Of a stretch of 64,000 nucleotides of DNA, positions 50,001-58,252 are shown in pieces. The notes under the pieces were generated by a model. That model was not told the origin of the DNA. It searched no databases and saw only the letters and a list, made by a program, of their open reading frames with translations. Source of the DNA: Streptomyces colonosanans (lineage in GTDB: Bacteria > Actinomycetota > Actinomycetes > Streptomycetales > Streptomycetaceae); assembly GCF_001866645.1 (NCBI RefSeq), contig NZ_MLYP01000040.1:38610-102609 (forward strand), in the 5' to 3' direction. Numbering within the stretch: position 1 is the stretch's first letter; every line of letters starts with the position of its first letter. The position numbers and the translations under genes are program-made.

Positions 50001-51056
50001 TCAGCGGCGAGTTGGGCTTGCCGCGCGCCTGGCGGGCCCCATCCCAGGAGGGCGGCTGCCTGGATGGGGGGTGGCGAGCAGGCGAGCGAGGCGGTGGCCG
50101 GTGGCGGGGTCGATGGTTGCCGGTCCGATGGCGGTGACACGGGCGGCGAGGCGTAAGCGGGCGTTGGGCCCCACGCCGCCGTAGACCTCGCCGGTCTCGT
50201 CGAGCACCCAGCCCAGTCGCACGGGGTCGGGCAGGGTGAGTTGGGCTTCTTTGGCTGCTTCCCGGAGGAGGGTGTCCTCGGGGGTCGTGTCGGTCTTCTC
50301 CACGGTGCCGCCGGGCAGCATGGGCAGCGCGCCCCTGGGGCCGGGGTCGGCGACGAGTACGACCCTGCCGTCGGGGACGAAGCACCACGCCCAGGCTTGC
50401 TGCACGGGGAGCTGGTCGGGGACGGGTTTCCGATGCAGAGGGCTGTCCCACCGGGGGCGGTAGCGGACGTGGACGTCATGGCGATCCAGCGCTGGGACGT
50501 CGAGGATGTGCCGGCCGTCGGCAAGATGGGCGGTGGCGGTGCCGCCGAAGCGGGCACGGTAGGCGGCGAGCATGATCTGTCCGTCCACGGGGAGCAGGCG
50601 TTGCACCGCGTCCCGGGTCTCGAAGAAGGCGAACTCGGACAGCTCCTCGCGGGGCAGACGGATCGCCTGCACCTGGTCGGGGGTGAGGGTGCCGCCGTCG
50701 AAGATGTAGCGGATCTCTCCGGGGCAGGGCATGCCCGGCCTGATGTCGGGGTGGTGCGGCGAAAGGGAGTGGACGGCGAGCACGCGCGGCAAGGCCAGGT
50801 CCTGCAGGCCCAGTTCCTCGGCGATCTCGCGTCGGCCGGCGTCCAACGGGTGCTCGCCGGGTTCGGCGGCGCCACCAGGCAGCAGCCATCGGTCGTCCTC
50901 GCGGTAGGTGGGGTGCACCAGCAGAACACGACCGACCTGGTCAGTGACGATCGCGGCCGCACTGAGCCACACCGCGTGACGCGAGGCGGCGTACTGGGCT
51001 GCCGATGTGGCAGCCTGCGGCACAACGTGATCCGAAGGGGAAACGGAAGAAGTCAC
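50001..51056 (-). CDS. Protein with two Nudix domains, 3' end frameshifted
   Basis: This protein reads 351 residues from 51056. Domain 1 has GGAAEPGEHPLDAGRREIAEE and domain 2 GGTVEKTDTTPEDTLLREAAK, the second with a slightly divergent box (KEAQL). The last 24 residues (HPGSRPPGMGPARR) are out of frame. A neighbouring frame continues naturally as IQAAALLGWGPPGARQAQLA and ends RLS at 49916. The switch point is a run of six G near 50070, so one base would restore a 379-residue protein. It lies upstream of the triple-Nudix gene on the same strand. Confidence 0.75.
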   Translation of the reverse strand: MTSSVSPSDHVVPQAATSAAQYAASRHAVWLSAAAIVTDQVGRVLLVHPTYREDDRWLLPGGAAEPGEHPLDAGRREIAEELGLQDLALPRVLAVHSLSPHHPDIRPGMPCPGEIRYIFDGGTLTPDQVQAIRLPREELSEFAFFETRDAVQRLLPVDGQIMLAAYRARFGGTATAHLADGRHILDVPALDRHDVHVRYRPRWDSPLHRKPVPDQLPVQQAWAWCFVPDGRVVLVADPGPRGALPMLPGGTVEKTDTTPEDTLLREAAKEAQLTLPDPVRLGWVLDETGEVYGGVGPNARLRLAARVTAIGPATIDPATGHRLARLLATPHPGSRPPGMGPARRAASPTRR

Positions 51057-51117
51057 AGACTCTGCCTTTCAGAACGGTGTGCTGGAAGGGGGCACGGTGC
51101 GGGAAAGGGTCCGGTCG

Positions 51118-53058
51118 TCAGGCGATCTCGCCGCTCATGCGTCGCTGCAACTCCCACAAGGACTGGAAGAGCCCCGGCTCCTGGGTGAGCTGGGCGTAGG
51201 TGCCCTCCTGCACGATCCGGCCCTCGTCCAGGACAACGATCCGGTCGGCGACGGCCACATTGGTGAGCCGGTGCGTGATCAGCAGGACGGCACGGTCCTT
51301 TGCCAGTTCGCGCAGGCCGGAGAAGATCCGGTGCTCCGCCCGTGCGTCGAGGGCTGCCGTGGGTTCATCCATCACCAGCAGAGCCGCCTGCCGGTGGAAG
51401 GCGCGAGTGAGCACCAGCCGCTGCCACTGACCGCCGGAGAGCTGCTGCCCGCCGAACCACTCGCTGGTCAGGAGGGTGTTCAGGCCGGAGCGCAGGTTGG
51501 GCAGCATCTCTGCTGCGCCGGATGCCTCGCACGCGGCGAGCAGCGCCGCGTCACTGGTGTCGCCCTGCCCGAAGGTGATGTTGTCGCGCATCGTCAACGG
51601 CAGGTAGGTGAACTTCTGCGGGACCAAAGCGACTTGCTCCCACGCCCCCCAGGGATCCAAGTCCGCCGTGGAGGCGTGGTCCCAGACCACTTCGCCTTCG
51701 GTGGGCAGCAACAGCCCGCACAGCAGGCGGGAAAGGGTCGTTTTGCCGGAGCCGTTCTCCCCGACCAGGGCCACGATCTCGCCCCGCCGCACGTGGAGAG
51801 AGACTCCGCTCAGGCTGTCCTTCGGAGCACCGTCGTAGCGGTAGGTGACCTCGCGGACCTCGAAGCGCTCCGGGACAGCGGGCAGGGTCGCGGTCCCGCG
51901 GGAGTCGACCATGGCCTGACCGTGGGCGTTGTCGAGGAAGTTCTGCCAGTCCTGCACGTACCAGCCGGTGCGCACCAGGCGGGCCCCGCCGCTGATGATT
52001 CCGCGCACCGAGCTGGTGGCCGTCTGGAGAGCGAAGACAGCGCCGCCTCCGGCAGCCAGGCTCATGCGGCCGGAGGCGAGGAGCCACAGCAGTGCCGCCC
52101 ACACCGCGGTCGAGGCGATCCCGCCGGCGGCAGCACCGGCCAGTCCCATCCAGGCGCCTGTGTTCGCGGCCTTGCGCTCGGCCGCATTGACCGAGGCGGC
52201 CAGCTTTCGGTACCGGCCGATCAGGAACGGGCCGGCCAGGCAGGCGCGCATCTCCTCGCTGGACTCCATGTAGGCCATGTGCCAGCGCAGTTTGCCCAGC
52301 ATCCGCCGCCGCCCGGAGGTCTCCAGGCCGGCGAGGTAGATCACGCGCGCGGACCGGACGTAGGCGGCAGCCTGCGGCAGGCAAGCCAGGAAGAGCAGAG
52401 GCAGAAGCAGTGGGTGCAGGACCGTCAGGGCAGCCGCGCCGGCCGCCAGCGTTGCGGTCGCCGCGAGCACATTCTGGGCCTCTTCCACCAGGTCGGGGGT
52501 AACTTGGGCACCGCGGTCAGCGATGTCGTAGGCGTCGTTGTAGCCGGGTTTGTTGTTGGCGGCCAGTTCCGCGCTGAGCGCAGCCTCGACCATCGTCAGC
52601 TCCGCCGCCCGTGCGAGAACCGGGCGCAGACGCCCGGTCAGCCAGACCACGGCAATGCCCAGCAGCGCACGCAGTCCGGCTGCCGCGGCGATGACAGCCA
52701 ACTGCGGAGCGGCATCCCACAGCCGCTCGGTGATGGCGCCCGCGGAGATCAGCGCGGTGATCGTTCCCGTGACAGCCAGGAGGCCAAGGGCGGCGAGCAC
52801 GCCGGTTCCGATCTGGCACACCAGCAGCCCGACCGTCGCGCCGCGGTCTACCCGCCAGGCCATCTTCAAGGAACGCAGTACGAGCGCGGGCAGCCGCCGC
52901 GCCATTGTGCGGGTCGTCAGGAGCGATCCTGCTTGGAGCCGAGACTCGTCTCGGTAGAGGAATTCCTCTTCTCGAACACTGGCCTCTTCCGGTCTGTCGT
53001 TTTGCGGGGTGCCGTTCGGTGGCTGAGGCGGCTGCTCTTGTGTGATAGCCGAGGTCAT
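51118..53058 (-). CDS. ABC transporter, fused permease and ATPase
   Basis: From ATG 53058 the protein has 646 residues. About six hydrophobic helices lie between residues 65 and 360. The nucleotide-binding domain has Walker A VGENGSGKTT, the Q loop VALVPQKFTYLP, the signature LSGGQWQR and Walker B ALLVMDEPTAALD with the H loop LLITHRL. It is a type I exporter half-transporter, probably acting as a homodimer. Substrates of this class include lipids, drugs and peptides. It sits next to the double-Nudix gene and may export the product of the locus. The start follows CAGGGGGAACG. Confidence 0.85.
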   Translation of the reverse strand: MTSAITQEQPPQPPNGTPQNDRPEEASVREEEFLYRDESRLQAGSLLTTRTMARRLPALVLRSLKMAWRVDRGATVGLLVCQIGTGVLAALGLLAVTGTITALISAGAITERLWDAAPQLAVIAAAAGLRALLGIAVVWLTGRLRPVLARAAELTMVEAALSAELAANNKPGYNDAYDIADRGAQVTPDLVEEAQNVLAATATLAAGAAALTVLHPLLLPLLFLACLPQAAAYVRSARVIYLAGLETSGRRRMLGKLRWHMAYMESSEEMRACLAGPFLIGRYRKLAASVNAAERKAANTGAWMGLAGAAAGGIASTAVWAALLWLLASGRMSLAAGGGAVFALQTATSSVRGIISGGARLVRTGWYVQDWQNFLDNAHGQAMVDSRGTATLPAVPERFEVREVTYRYDGAPKDSLSGVSLHVRRGEIVALVGENGSGKTTLSRLLCGLLLPTEGEVVWDHASTADLDPWGAWEQVALVPQKFTYLPLTMRDNITFGQGDTSDAALLAACEASGAAEMLPNLRSGLNTLLTSEWFGGQQLSGGQWQRLVLTRAFHRQAALLVMDEPTAALDARAEHRIFSGLRELAKDRAVLLITHRLTNVAVADRIVVLDEGRIVQEGTYAQLTQEPGLFQSLWELQRRMSGEIA

Positions 53059-53335
53059 CGTTCCCCCTGGGACGGTCGCTGCGGCGGAGTCGTGAGGACC
53101 AACGACCCAGCATTGATTTCGAACACACGTCATTCGGTCGTGCTTGGGAGCTCGCAATCGCATGCGTGAGGAAGTGTTGCGGGGCAGGATCGCTGGTCCG
53201 GCATGGGGCGGCTGGATGCTCACAATGGCCAAAACGCCGACATAGCTGCCGGTCACGCTGGCTGCCTGCCCGGTCAGGTAGCGGCGGAAGTTGCGGTGTG
53301 GCCAGAGCGAGGGCCGGGCGCCGGGTGAGGAGGGG

Positions 53336-54442
53336 TCAGTGCAGGAGGTCATGGAGCACCTCCTCGGCTTCCGTCAGGCGCTTGCGCAGCTCGACCATGG
53401 CCGCCTGCCGGTTCCGGCCGTACGCCTCGAGTTCTGAGGTGACGGCCTCCGGGGCGTCGAGGGGCTCGGACAGGGGATACACGGAACACGCCAAGTAGCC
53501 GGCCGCGACCCGGGGCACGGCAAGAAGTTCTTCGGTCGGCAGCGCCGGATTGGCTGCCTGGTAGGCGGCGATCGCACTGGCCAGACCGGTGGGCCAGTCC
53601 GGTTGTGCCAGGACCGTGCGCGGGTCGAGGACGATCCGCCCGAGCTCCCACACGGGGCTGCGATGGATCGGAGGCCGGAAGTCGATCAAGGCCGCCACGT
53701 GCTCTCCTCGCAAGAGCACGTTGGGGGAGGCGAGGTCGCCATGGACGGTCTGCACCGTCAAAGACGCCGGCAGCCCTTCGAGCATGGCGGCCACGGTGGG
53801 CAGCGCATCGAGCCGCTGCGCGGCCCTCTCCCGTGCCCAGTCGGCAAACTTCGAGGTGGGGGGTCTCTTGGTGTAGCTGGCGAGCAGTCGTTCGAGGCGC
53901 TGCCGGGCTCGTTTCACATCGCAGACCTCCCGGGCGGGGACGCGGCGCGGCGGGCCGGACGGGTGACGGGCCAGGGTCCGGTGCAGGCGGCCGACCGTCT
54001 CGCCCACCGCGGCCCACCGGCCGCCGAACAGGACGCCTTCCGCTGTCTCCGCATTCTCGACGTACGCCGCGACCGACACCGTCAACTCGCCATCGACCGC
54101 GATGAGATCGCCATCGAGGGTTGGCCGGACAGGCGGCACCGGGATTCCGCCGAGTCGTGCGAACTGGCCGAGCTCCAGCGCCTGGCGCTCCGCGTCCAGA
54201 TCGGCACTCGCCGGGTAGGCCTTCACGAACCATCGGCCGCCGTCGCTGTCTCGGGCGACGTAGTTGCGGGTCGCGGTACCCGATGGGCCTTCGTCGACCA
54301 CAGTGGGGATGATCCGGTAGAACAGCGGCAGGATTCTCGCCACGACGTCCGACAGGGCGGCGGGCGGCAGCGAAAGTTCCGCACCGCGCGGAGCCTGCAC
54401 CGCGGGCCGGCGGATGCCGGATGTATCACTGTCGGCGCTCAT
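53336..54442 (-). CDS. APH-fold small-molecule kinase
   Basis: From ATG 54442 the protein has 368 residues. GGRWFVKAYPAS carries the ATP Lys, VQTVHGDLASPNVLL the catalytic HxDxxxxN and VAALIDFRPPIHRSPVWELG the metal Asp. This is a standard APH active site. It is longer than the other two APH genes. The substrate is unknown. It stands alone on the same strand between the ABC transporter and the DNA glycosylase, 277 bases upstream of the former. Confidence 0.82.
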   Translation of the reverse strand: MSADSDTSGIRRPAVQAPRGAELSLPPAALSDVVARILPLFYRIIPTVVDEGPSGTATRNYVARDSDGGRWFVKAYPASADLDAERQALELGQFARLGGIPVPPVRPTLDGDLIAVDGELTVSVAAYVENAETAEGVLFGGRWAAVGETVGRLHRTLARHPSGPPRRVPAREVCDVKRARQRLERLLASYTKRPPTSKFADWARERAAQRLDALPTVAAMLEGLPASLTVQTVHGDLASPNVLLRGEHVAALIDFRPPIHRSPVWELGRIVLDPRTVLAQPDWPTGLASAIAAYQAANPALPTEELLAVPRVAAGYLACSVYPLSEPLDAPEAVTSELEAYGRNRQAAMVELRKRLTEAEEVLHDLLH

Positions 54443-54838
54443 GCCCCCCACCCCGTATCCGGTCGGCTTGCGCTGCGAAGGGCGTCAACTCGACGTCGGG
54501 ACCGTGCCACGCGCGAGACGGCCAGCTGGAGACGTTCGAATGCGACGGGAGGATTCACGAGGGCGGGCACAGGATTCACGGGGTCCTCCAGATGGGCGCA
54601 TGAGGGGCACTGGTGCTCTAACAACGGCCCCCGGATGGACCCGTCACGGGCAGCTCCGGGGCAGATCATGAACAAACGTTCCATTGGGGGGTGTGCGGCG
54701 CTCCAGGGCCGCTTCGTAGGCGAGTGGAGACACTCGAACGCATCGCGTCACCCGTTCGTGGACTTGTCTTGCGGTCGCGAACGGATGGTCGGGGTAGGCA
54801 GGGCGCCGGGCGCGCTGCCTTTCACGGAACGGGCCCAG
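54443..54838. other. Gap of about 395 bases before the DNA glycosylase gene
   Basis: No gene, strong hairpin or repeat stands out. It should hold the promoter of the APH gene. Confidence 0.4.
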
Positions 54839-55843
54839 TCAGGTCGCGGGGCGCTCCAAGGCCTCGTTCCAGGCGTCAATGCCGTCCGGGTCGAGCAGCG
54901 GTGCCACAGGAGTATTGAGGTACGCGTGCTCGACGACGTACAGGCCGACGGTTCCGGCGTGGCCGGGGAAGAGTTCGTTCAGGCAGCGGGTGACGGTCTC
55001 GGGCGCGGCGTCGTCGGCGTCCAGGAGCCGCCGGGCGAGGATCTTGCGGTTCCACACGTCCAGGCCGAAGGTGGCGGGGTCCCGGGACGCGTGCGAGGCC
55101 ATGATTGCGGCGGTGTACGGGCCGACGCCCTTGATCTGCTGGAAGGTCTGCTCCAGGTCGTCGGCTGCCTGGAGTTCCTCGGCGGGGTGATCGTGGGAGA
55201 AGTCGGCGAAGTAGGGAAGGGTCTTGGCGCGGTAGCCGAGGCGATCCTGTTCCTTGAGGGTTTCGGTGGAGACGTGGGCCAGTTCCGCGGGCGTGAACCA
55301 GGCCCTGAGCGTGACGCCGTCGAAGCGGACGAGCCACCCGTGGTGGGTGAGGAGGTTGCGGGTCATCTGCGTGGTGCGGGCAATGGTGACGTTCTGCAGG
55401 AGCAGGGCGACCACGGCGATCTCGAAATGGTCTTCGGGGCAGCTCTGCCGCATCCCGGACAAGGCCTGGAACGGCTCGCGCATCTGCGGTACGGCGGCGG
55501 CGAGTTCCGTGAACTGGCTGAGGTCTTCGTCCAGTCCGTAGGAGGCGGTCAGCCGGCGTGCCAGGTGCTCGCGGTGGCTGGGTTTGTAGTCGCCGTCGGT
55601 GTACACCTCGGCGATGACAAGCCGGTCTTCGGCGTGCAGGCGCACCCCGGTGACGAGATCGCCTACCCGGAAGATTCGCCAGGAGCGGGTCGCGGTGTGC
55701 GCCTCGAGTCCGGTGGCGTAATGGGACGGCTTCCAGACGGTGTGGAGGAAGTCGAAGGGCCCACCTCCGGTGACGGGAAGTTCGAGGGTGTCGGCGTGCT
55801 CAAGACGGCGAGGGATCACGTCATGCTCCTGGGTGGCGGCCAT
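54839..55843 (-). CDS. HhH-GPD DNA glycosylase
   Basis: This 334-residue protein has LLQNVTIARTTQMTRNLL as the first helices, the helix-hairpin-helix FQQIKGVGPYTAAIMASHA and FGLDVWNRKILARR with the catalytic Asp. The order is that of AlkA/endonuclease III family glycosylases. The N-terminal 120 residues (GPFDFLHTVWKPSHYATGLE) are an extra domain like that of AlkA. It should remove a damaged base from DNA. It has no Cys cluster. It precedes the HAD operon and could protect DNA against a reactive product. Confidence 0.82.
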   Translation of the reverse strand: MAATQEHDVIPRRLEHADTLELPVTGGGPFDFLHTVWKPSHYATGLEAHTATRSWRIFRVGDLVTGVRLHAEDRLVIAEVYTDGDYKPSHREHLARRLTASYGLDEDLSQFTELAAAVPQMREPFQALSGMRQSCPEDHFEIAVVALLLQNVTIARTTQMTRNLLTHHGWLVRFDGVTLRAWFTPAELAHVSTETLKEQDRLGYRAKTLPYFADFSHDHPAEELQAADDLEQTFQQIKGVGPYTAAIMASHASRDPATFGLDVWNRKILARRLLDADDAAPETVTRCLNELFPGHAGTVGLYVVEHAYLNTPVAPLLDPDGIDAWNEALERPAT

Positions 55844-56002
55844 GGGTGGATCTCAGGCGGGAGTCGTCATCGGGACGCCCGGCTGGAGGCGCCGGGCCCG
55901 GGGGCGCGGCGGTGTTGTAGACGGCCAGGGTGCGGCGCAGCTGGCCGGCTATCGCCGCACTCAGCTCTTCCGGTTCGGTGACGAACGTTCGGTCAGGCCC
56001 GC

Positions 56003-56722
56003 TTACTCCTCCGGGGGTTGCGGGCAGCGTGGGCCACGGTCGTGGCGGAAGCCGCACGGTGTCCCTGCGGCGGGTGCGGTGCTGCCGAAGCCGATCAGCT
56101 CCTGAAGACGTGCGACGGTTCGGTGGGGCTCCGTAGCCAGGATGGTGGTGATCCCCAGGGCACGTGCGGGTTCGAGATTGGCGGCGATGTCGTCCACGAA
56201 GACGCAGTCCTCACCTTGGCAACCAAGACGTTCCAGAACGAGCTGATAGATCTCTGTATCCGGCTTACGCATACGGACTTCTTCGGACAGCACAACCACG
56301 TCGTGCGCTTCGCTGAGGCGCCACGGCTCGTACGGGTTGAAGGGGTGCATGCCCATGCTGTTGGACAGCACCGCGGTCTTGAGTCCGGCTGCCCGGATCG
56401 CGCTGGCGGCGTTGACGACGACCGGTTCAGGCCGGAGCGTGGCGAGCGCCCGGCGCATGAGGTCCGTGCCGTCGATGCCCAGCAGAGAGGCGATGCCTTC
56501 GTTCCAGGCTTCCTGGGTGATGTCGCCGCGCTCAAGATCTGCGTACAGGCGACGGCCGGTGGGATGGACGCTGATGGCGTGCAGGTAGGCGCTCTCGGGT
56601 AGTCCGCATTCCAGAGAGAAGGTGCGGGCGCAGTCGTCCATGCTGGTGGTGAGGACTCCACCGAAGTCGAATATGACGGCCTTGAGCTGGCAGGTAAGTG
56701 TGGATTGACCATCTCGGTGCAC
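56003..56722 (-). CDS. HAD-superfamily phosphatase
   Basis: This 239-residue protein has AVIFDFGGVLTTSMDD with the nucleophile, LKTAVLSNSMGM, VRMRKPDTEIYQLVLERL and CVFVDDIAANLEPARALG, the four HAD motifs in order. It belongs to the haloacid dehalogenase/epoxide-hydrolase-N-like branch. The substrate is unknown. It is the last gene of the operon that begins at 62878, 46 bases after the PIG-L gene. Confidence 0.85.
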   Translation of the reverse strand: MHRDGQSTLTCQLKAVIFDFGGVLTTSMDDCARTFSLECGLPESAYLHAISVHPTGRRLYADLERGDITQEAWNEGIASLLGIDGTDLMRRALATLRPEPVVVNAASAIRAAGLKTAVLSNSMGMHPFNPYEPWRLSEAHDVVVLSEEVRMRKPDTEIYQLVLERLGCQGEDCVFVDDIAANLEPARALGITTILATEPHRTVARLQELIGFGSTAPAAGTPCGFRHDRGPRCPQPPEE

Positions 56723-56768
56723 GGCTGTCCATCCTTTCGCTACGCGTCAGAAGGAGGAGGCGAGCGGT

Positions 56769-57374
56769 TCAGAGGTGTGCGGCGGCCGGCAGGCGTCCCA
56801 GGATTGGGAGAGGACGGAACGCCTCCGCGCGGGCCGTACCGATGCGCGCGCCCCACAAGGCGCTCAGGTTTTCGGCCATGGGGCCGAAGTGCTCGCTGAT
56901 CGGCTGGGAGTGGTGTTCAGCGAGCGCCCGCATCTTGCGCTCGTACGTTGCGGATATGTCGATGATCACCGAGGCGGTAACGGGCCCGTTCAGAGTGAGG
57001 GAGTTGTAGGTGTCGCAGGTGTAGAGCTTGCGGGGAGCGCCAGTCGCGATGTGTGCCGCGGGCAATCCGGCCAGGACGGCTTGGGCGGTCGCGCGGTGGT
57101 CGGGATGGACATCGTCCGTGGGGTGGGTGATGAGCACGTCCGGCCGGTGCCGGCGGATCAGAGTCCCGACCGTGGCTGCGTCCAGGCGCGAGTGGAGTGC
57201 GATGTCGATGCCGAGGATCTTGGCGCTGGCTTGCGCCTCCGCATTGCGTGTGGGGTCGTGGGATTGGACGGCGCCGACGACCGATGCGTGCTGGGCGTGA
57301 AGGGCAAGGGTGCCGCCGGCCCACAGTTCGAGGTCGTCGGGGTGGGCCATGACGGCTAAGACCGATCCGGGCAT
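56769..57374 (-). CDS. PIG-L family deacetylase
   Basis: From ATG 57374 the protein has 201 residues. The zinc motif AHPDDLELWAGG lies at residues 10-21, LITHPTDDVHPDHRATAQAV supplies the third His, and RKLYTCDTYNSL follows. PIG-L/MshB/Mca enzymes remove acetyl from GlcNAc-linked compounds or cleave amide bonds. Its nearest operon partners include a GT4 enzyme, echoing the MshA-MshB pair of mycothiol synthesis, but it is not adjacent to other mycothiol genes. An N-acetylglucosaminyl intermediate is plausible. Confidence 0.85.
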   Translation of the reverse strand: MPGSVLAVMAHPDDLELWAGGTLALHAQHASVVGAVQSHDPTRNAEAQASAKILGIDIALHSRLDAATVGTLIRRHRPDVLITHPTDDVHPDHRATAQAVLAGLPAAHIATGAPRKLYTCDTYNSLTLNGPVTASVIIDISATYERKMRALAEHHSQPISEHFGPMAENLSALWGARIGTARAEAFRPLPILGRLPAAAHL

Positions 57375-57376
57375 GG

Positions 57377-58252
57377 TTACCACAACCCCAGCTTCTCGAC
57401 GACGTCTGCGGGCTTGGGGAGGGTTGGGCTCGCCTGGCCGGTGGCCTGCCACGCGACGGGGACGTCGAGTCGCATCCGGCTCAGGTCGCGCCAGCGCAGC
57501 ACGTCCGTCCACGCCGCCTCGATCGCGGCGCCCTTGGCCCCGGTCAGACGGCCGCTGGAGCGGAGGCCGTCGAGCATGAGACCGCCGGCCAGCAGGTCGG
57601 CGGCGGTCTTGGCACCGATGCCCTTGACGCCGGGCAGGTTGTCTGACTTGTCGCCGGTCAGGGCGCGGTAGTCGGGCCACTGGGCAGGGGTGACGCCGTA
57701 GCGCTCGTAGACCTCGGTGTCAGTGATGATCCATTTGGATGCCTTGCGGGAACGGTTGATGATACGGACCCGCTCGCCAGCCAGAAGTTGGTAGTAGTCC
57801 TGGTCGGCGCTCATGATGCGGATCGTCCGGTCGGCGTAGCGGTGCACCAGGGTGCCCACGACGTCGTCGGCCTCGGCGTCACTGATCTCCACCCAGGCGA
57901 TCCCGTACGCGTCGAGGGCCTTCTTCATCGGCGCAAGAAACTGCAGAGGCTCCAGGGCGGCAGGGGTGTTCTCCCGGTTGGCCTTGTAGCCGGCGTCGGC
58001 GCCCTTGCGTTCGGTGCTGCCGTGCTCGCCGTCGAGGACCACACAGACCTCGGCGGGATCGGTGTCCAGGTCGTCGCGGAGTGTCACTCGCAGGAGGGCG
58101 AAAAAGGCGAAAAGCCCGGTCAGGTTCCGCTGCTTGTCCCGCGAGAAGATCGGGGCGGGGAAGCCGAAGTGGCCGCGCCACAGCACGTTGAAGCCGTCAA
58201 CGAGGAACAGCGGGGCTGTCGAGGAAGAGGACGGGGCTACAGCACCCATCAC
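57377..58252 (-). CDS. 5'-3' exonuclease (FEN-like)
   Basis: This 291-residue protein has PLFLVDGFNVLWRGHFGFPAP, the acidic cluster EISDAEADDVVGTLV, IMSADQDYYQLL and the H3TH GDKSDNLPGVKGIGAKTAADL. It matches the 5'-nuclease domain of DNA polymerase I as a stand-alone protein. It should remove RNA or flap ends. Its position between a PIG-L deacetylase and GT4 gene, with a GTG/ATG overlap to the latter, is unexpected. All acidic positions appear present. Confidence 0.85.
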   Translation of the reverse strand: MMGAVAPSSSSTAPLFLVDGFNVLWRGHFGFPAPIFSRDKQRNLTGLFAFFALLRVTLRDDLDTDPAEVCVVLDGEHGSTERKGADAGYKANRENTPAALEPLQFLAPMKKALDAYGIAWVEISDAEADDVVGTLVHRYADRTIRIMSADQDYYQLLAGERVRIINRSRKASKWIITDTEVYERYGVTPAQWPDYRALTGDKSDNLPGVKGIGAKTAADLLAGGLMLDGLRSSGRLTGAKGAAIEAAWTDVLRWRDLSRMRLDVPVAWQATGQASPTLPKPADVVEKLGLW

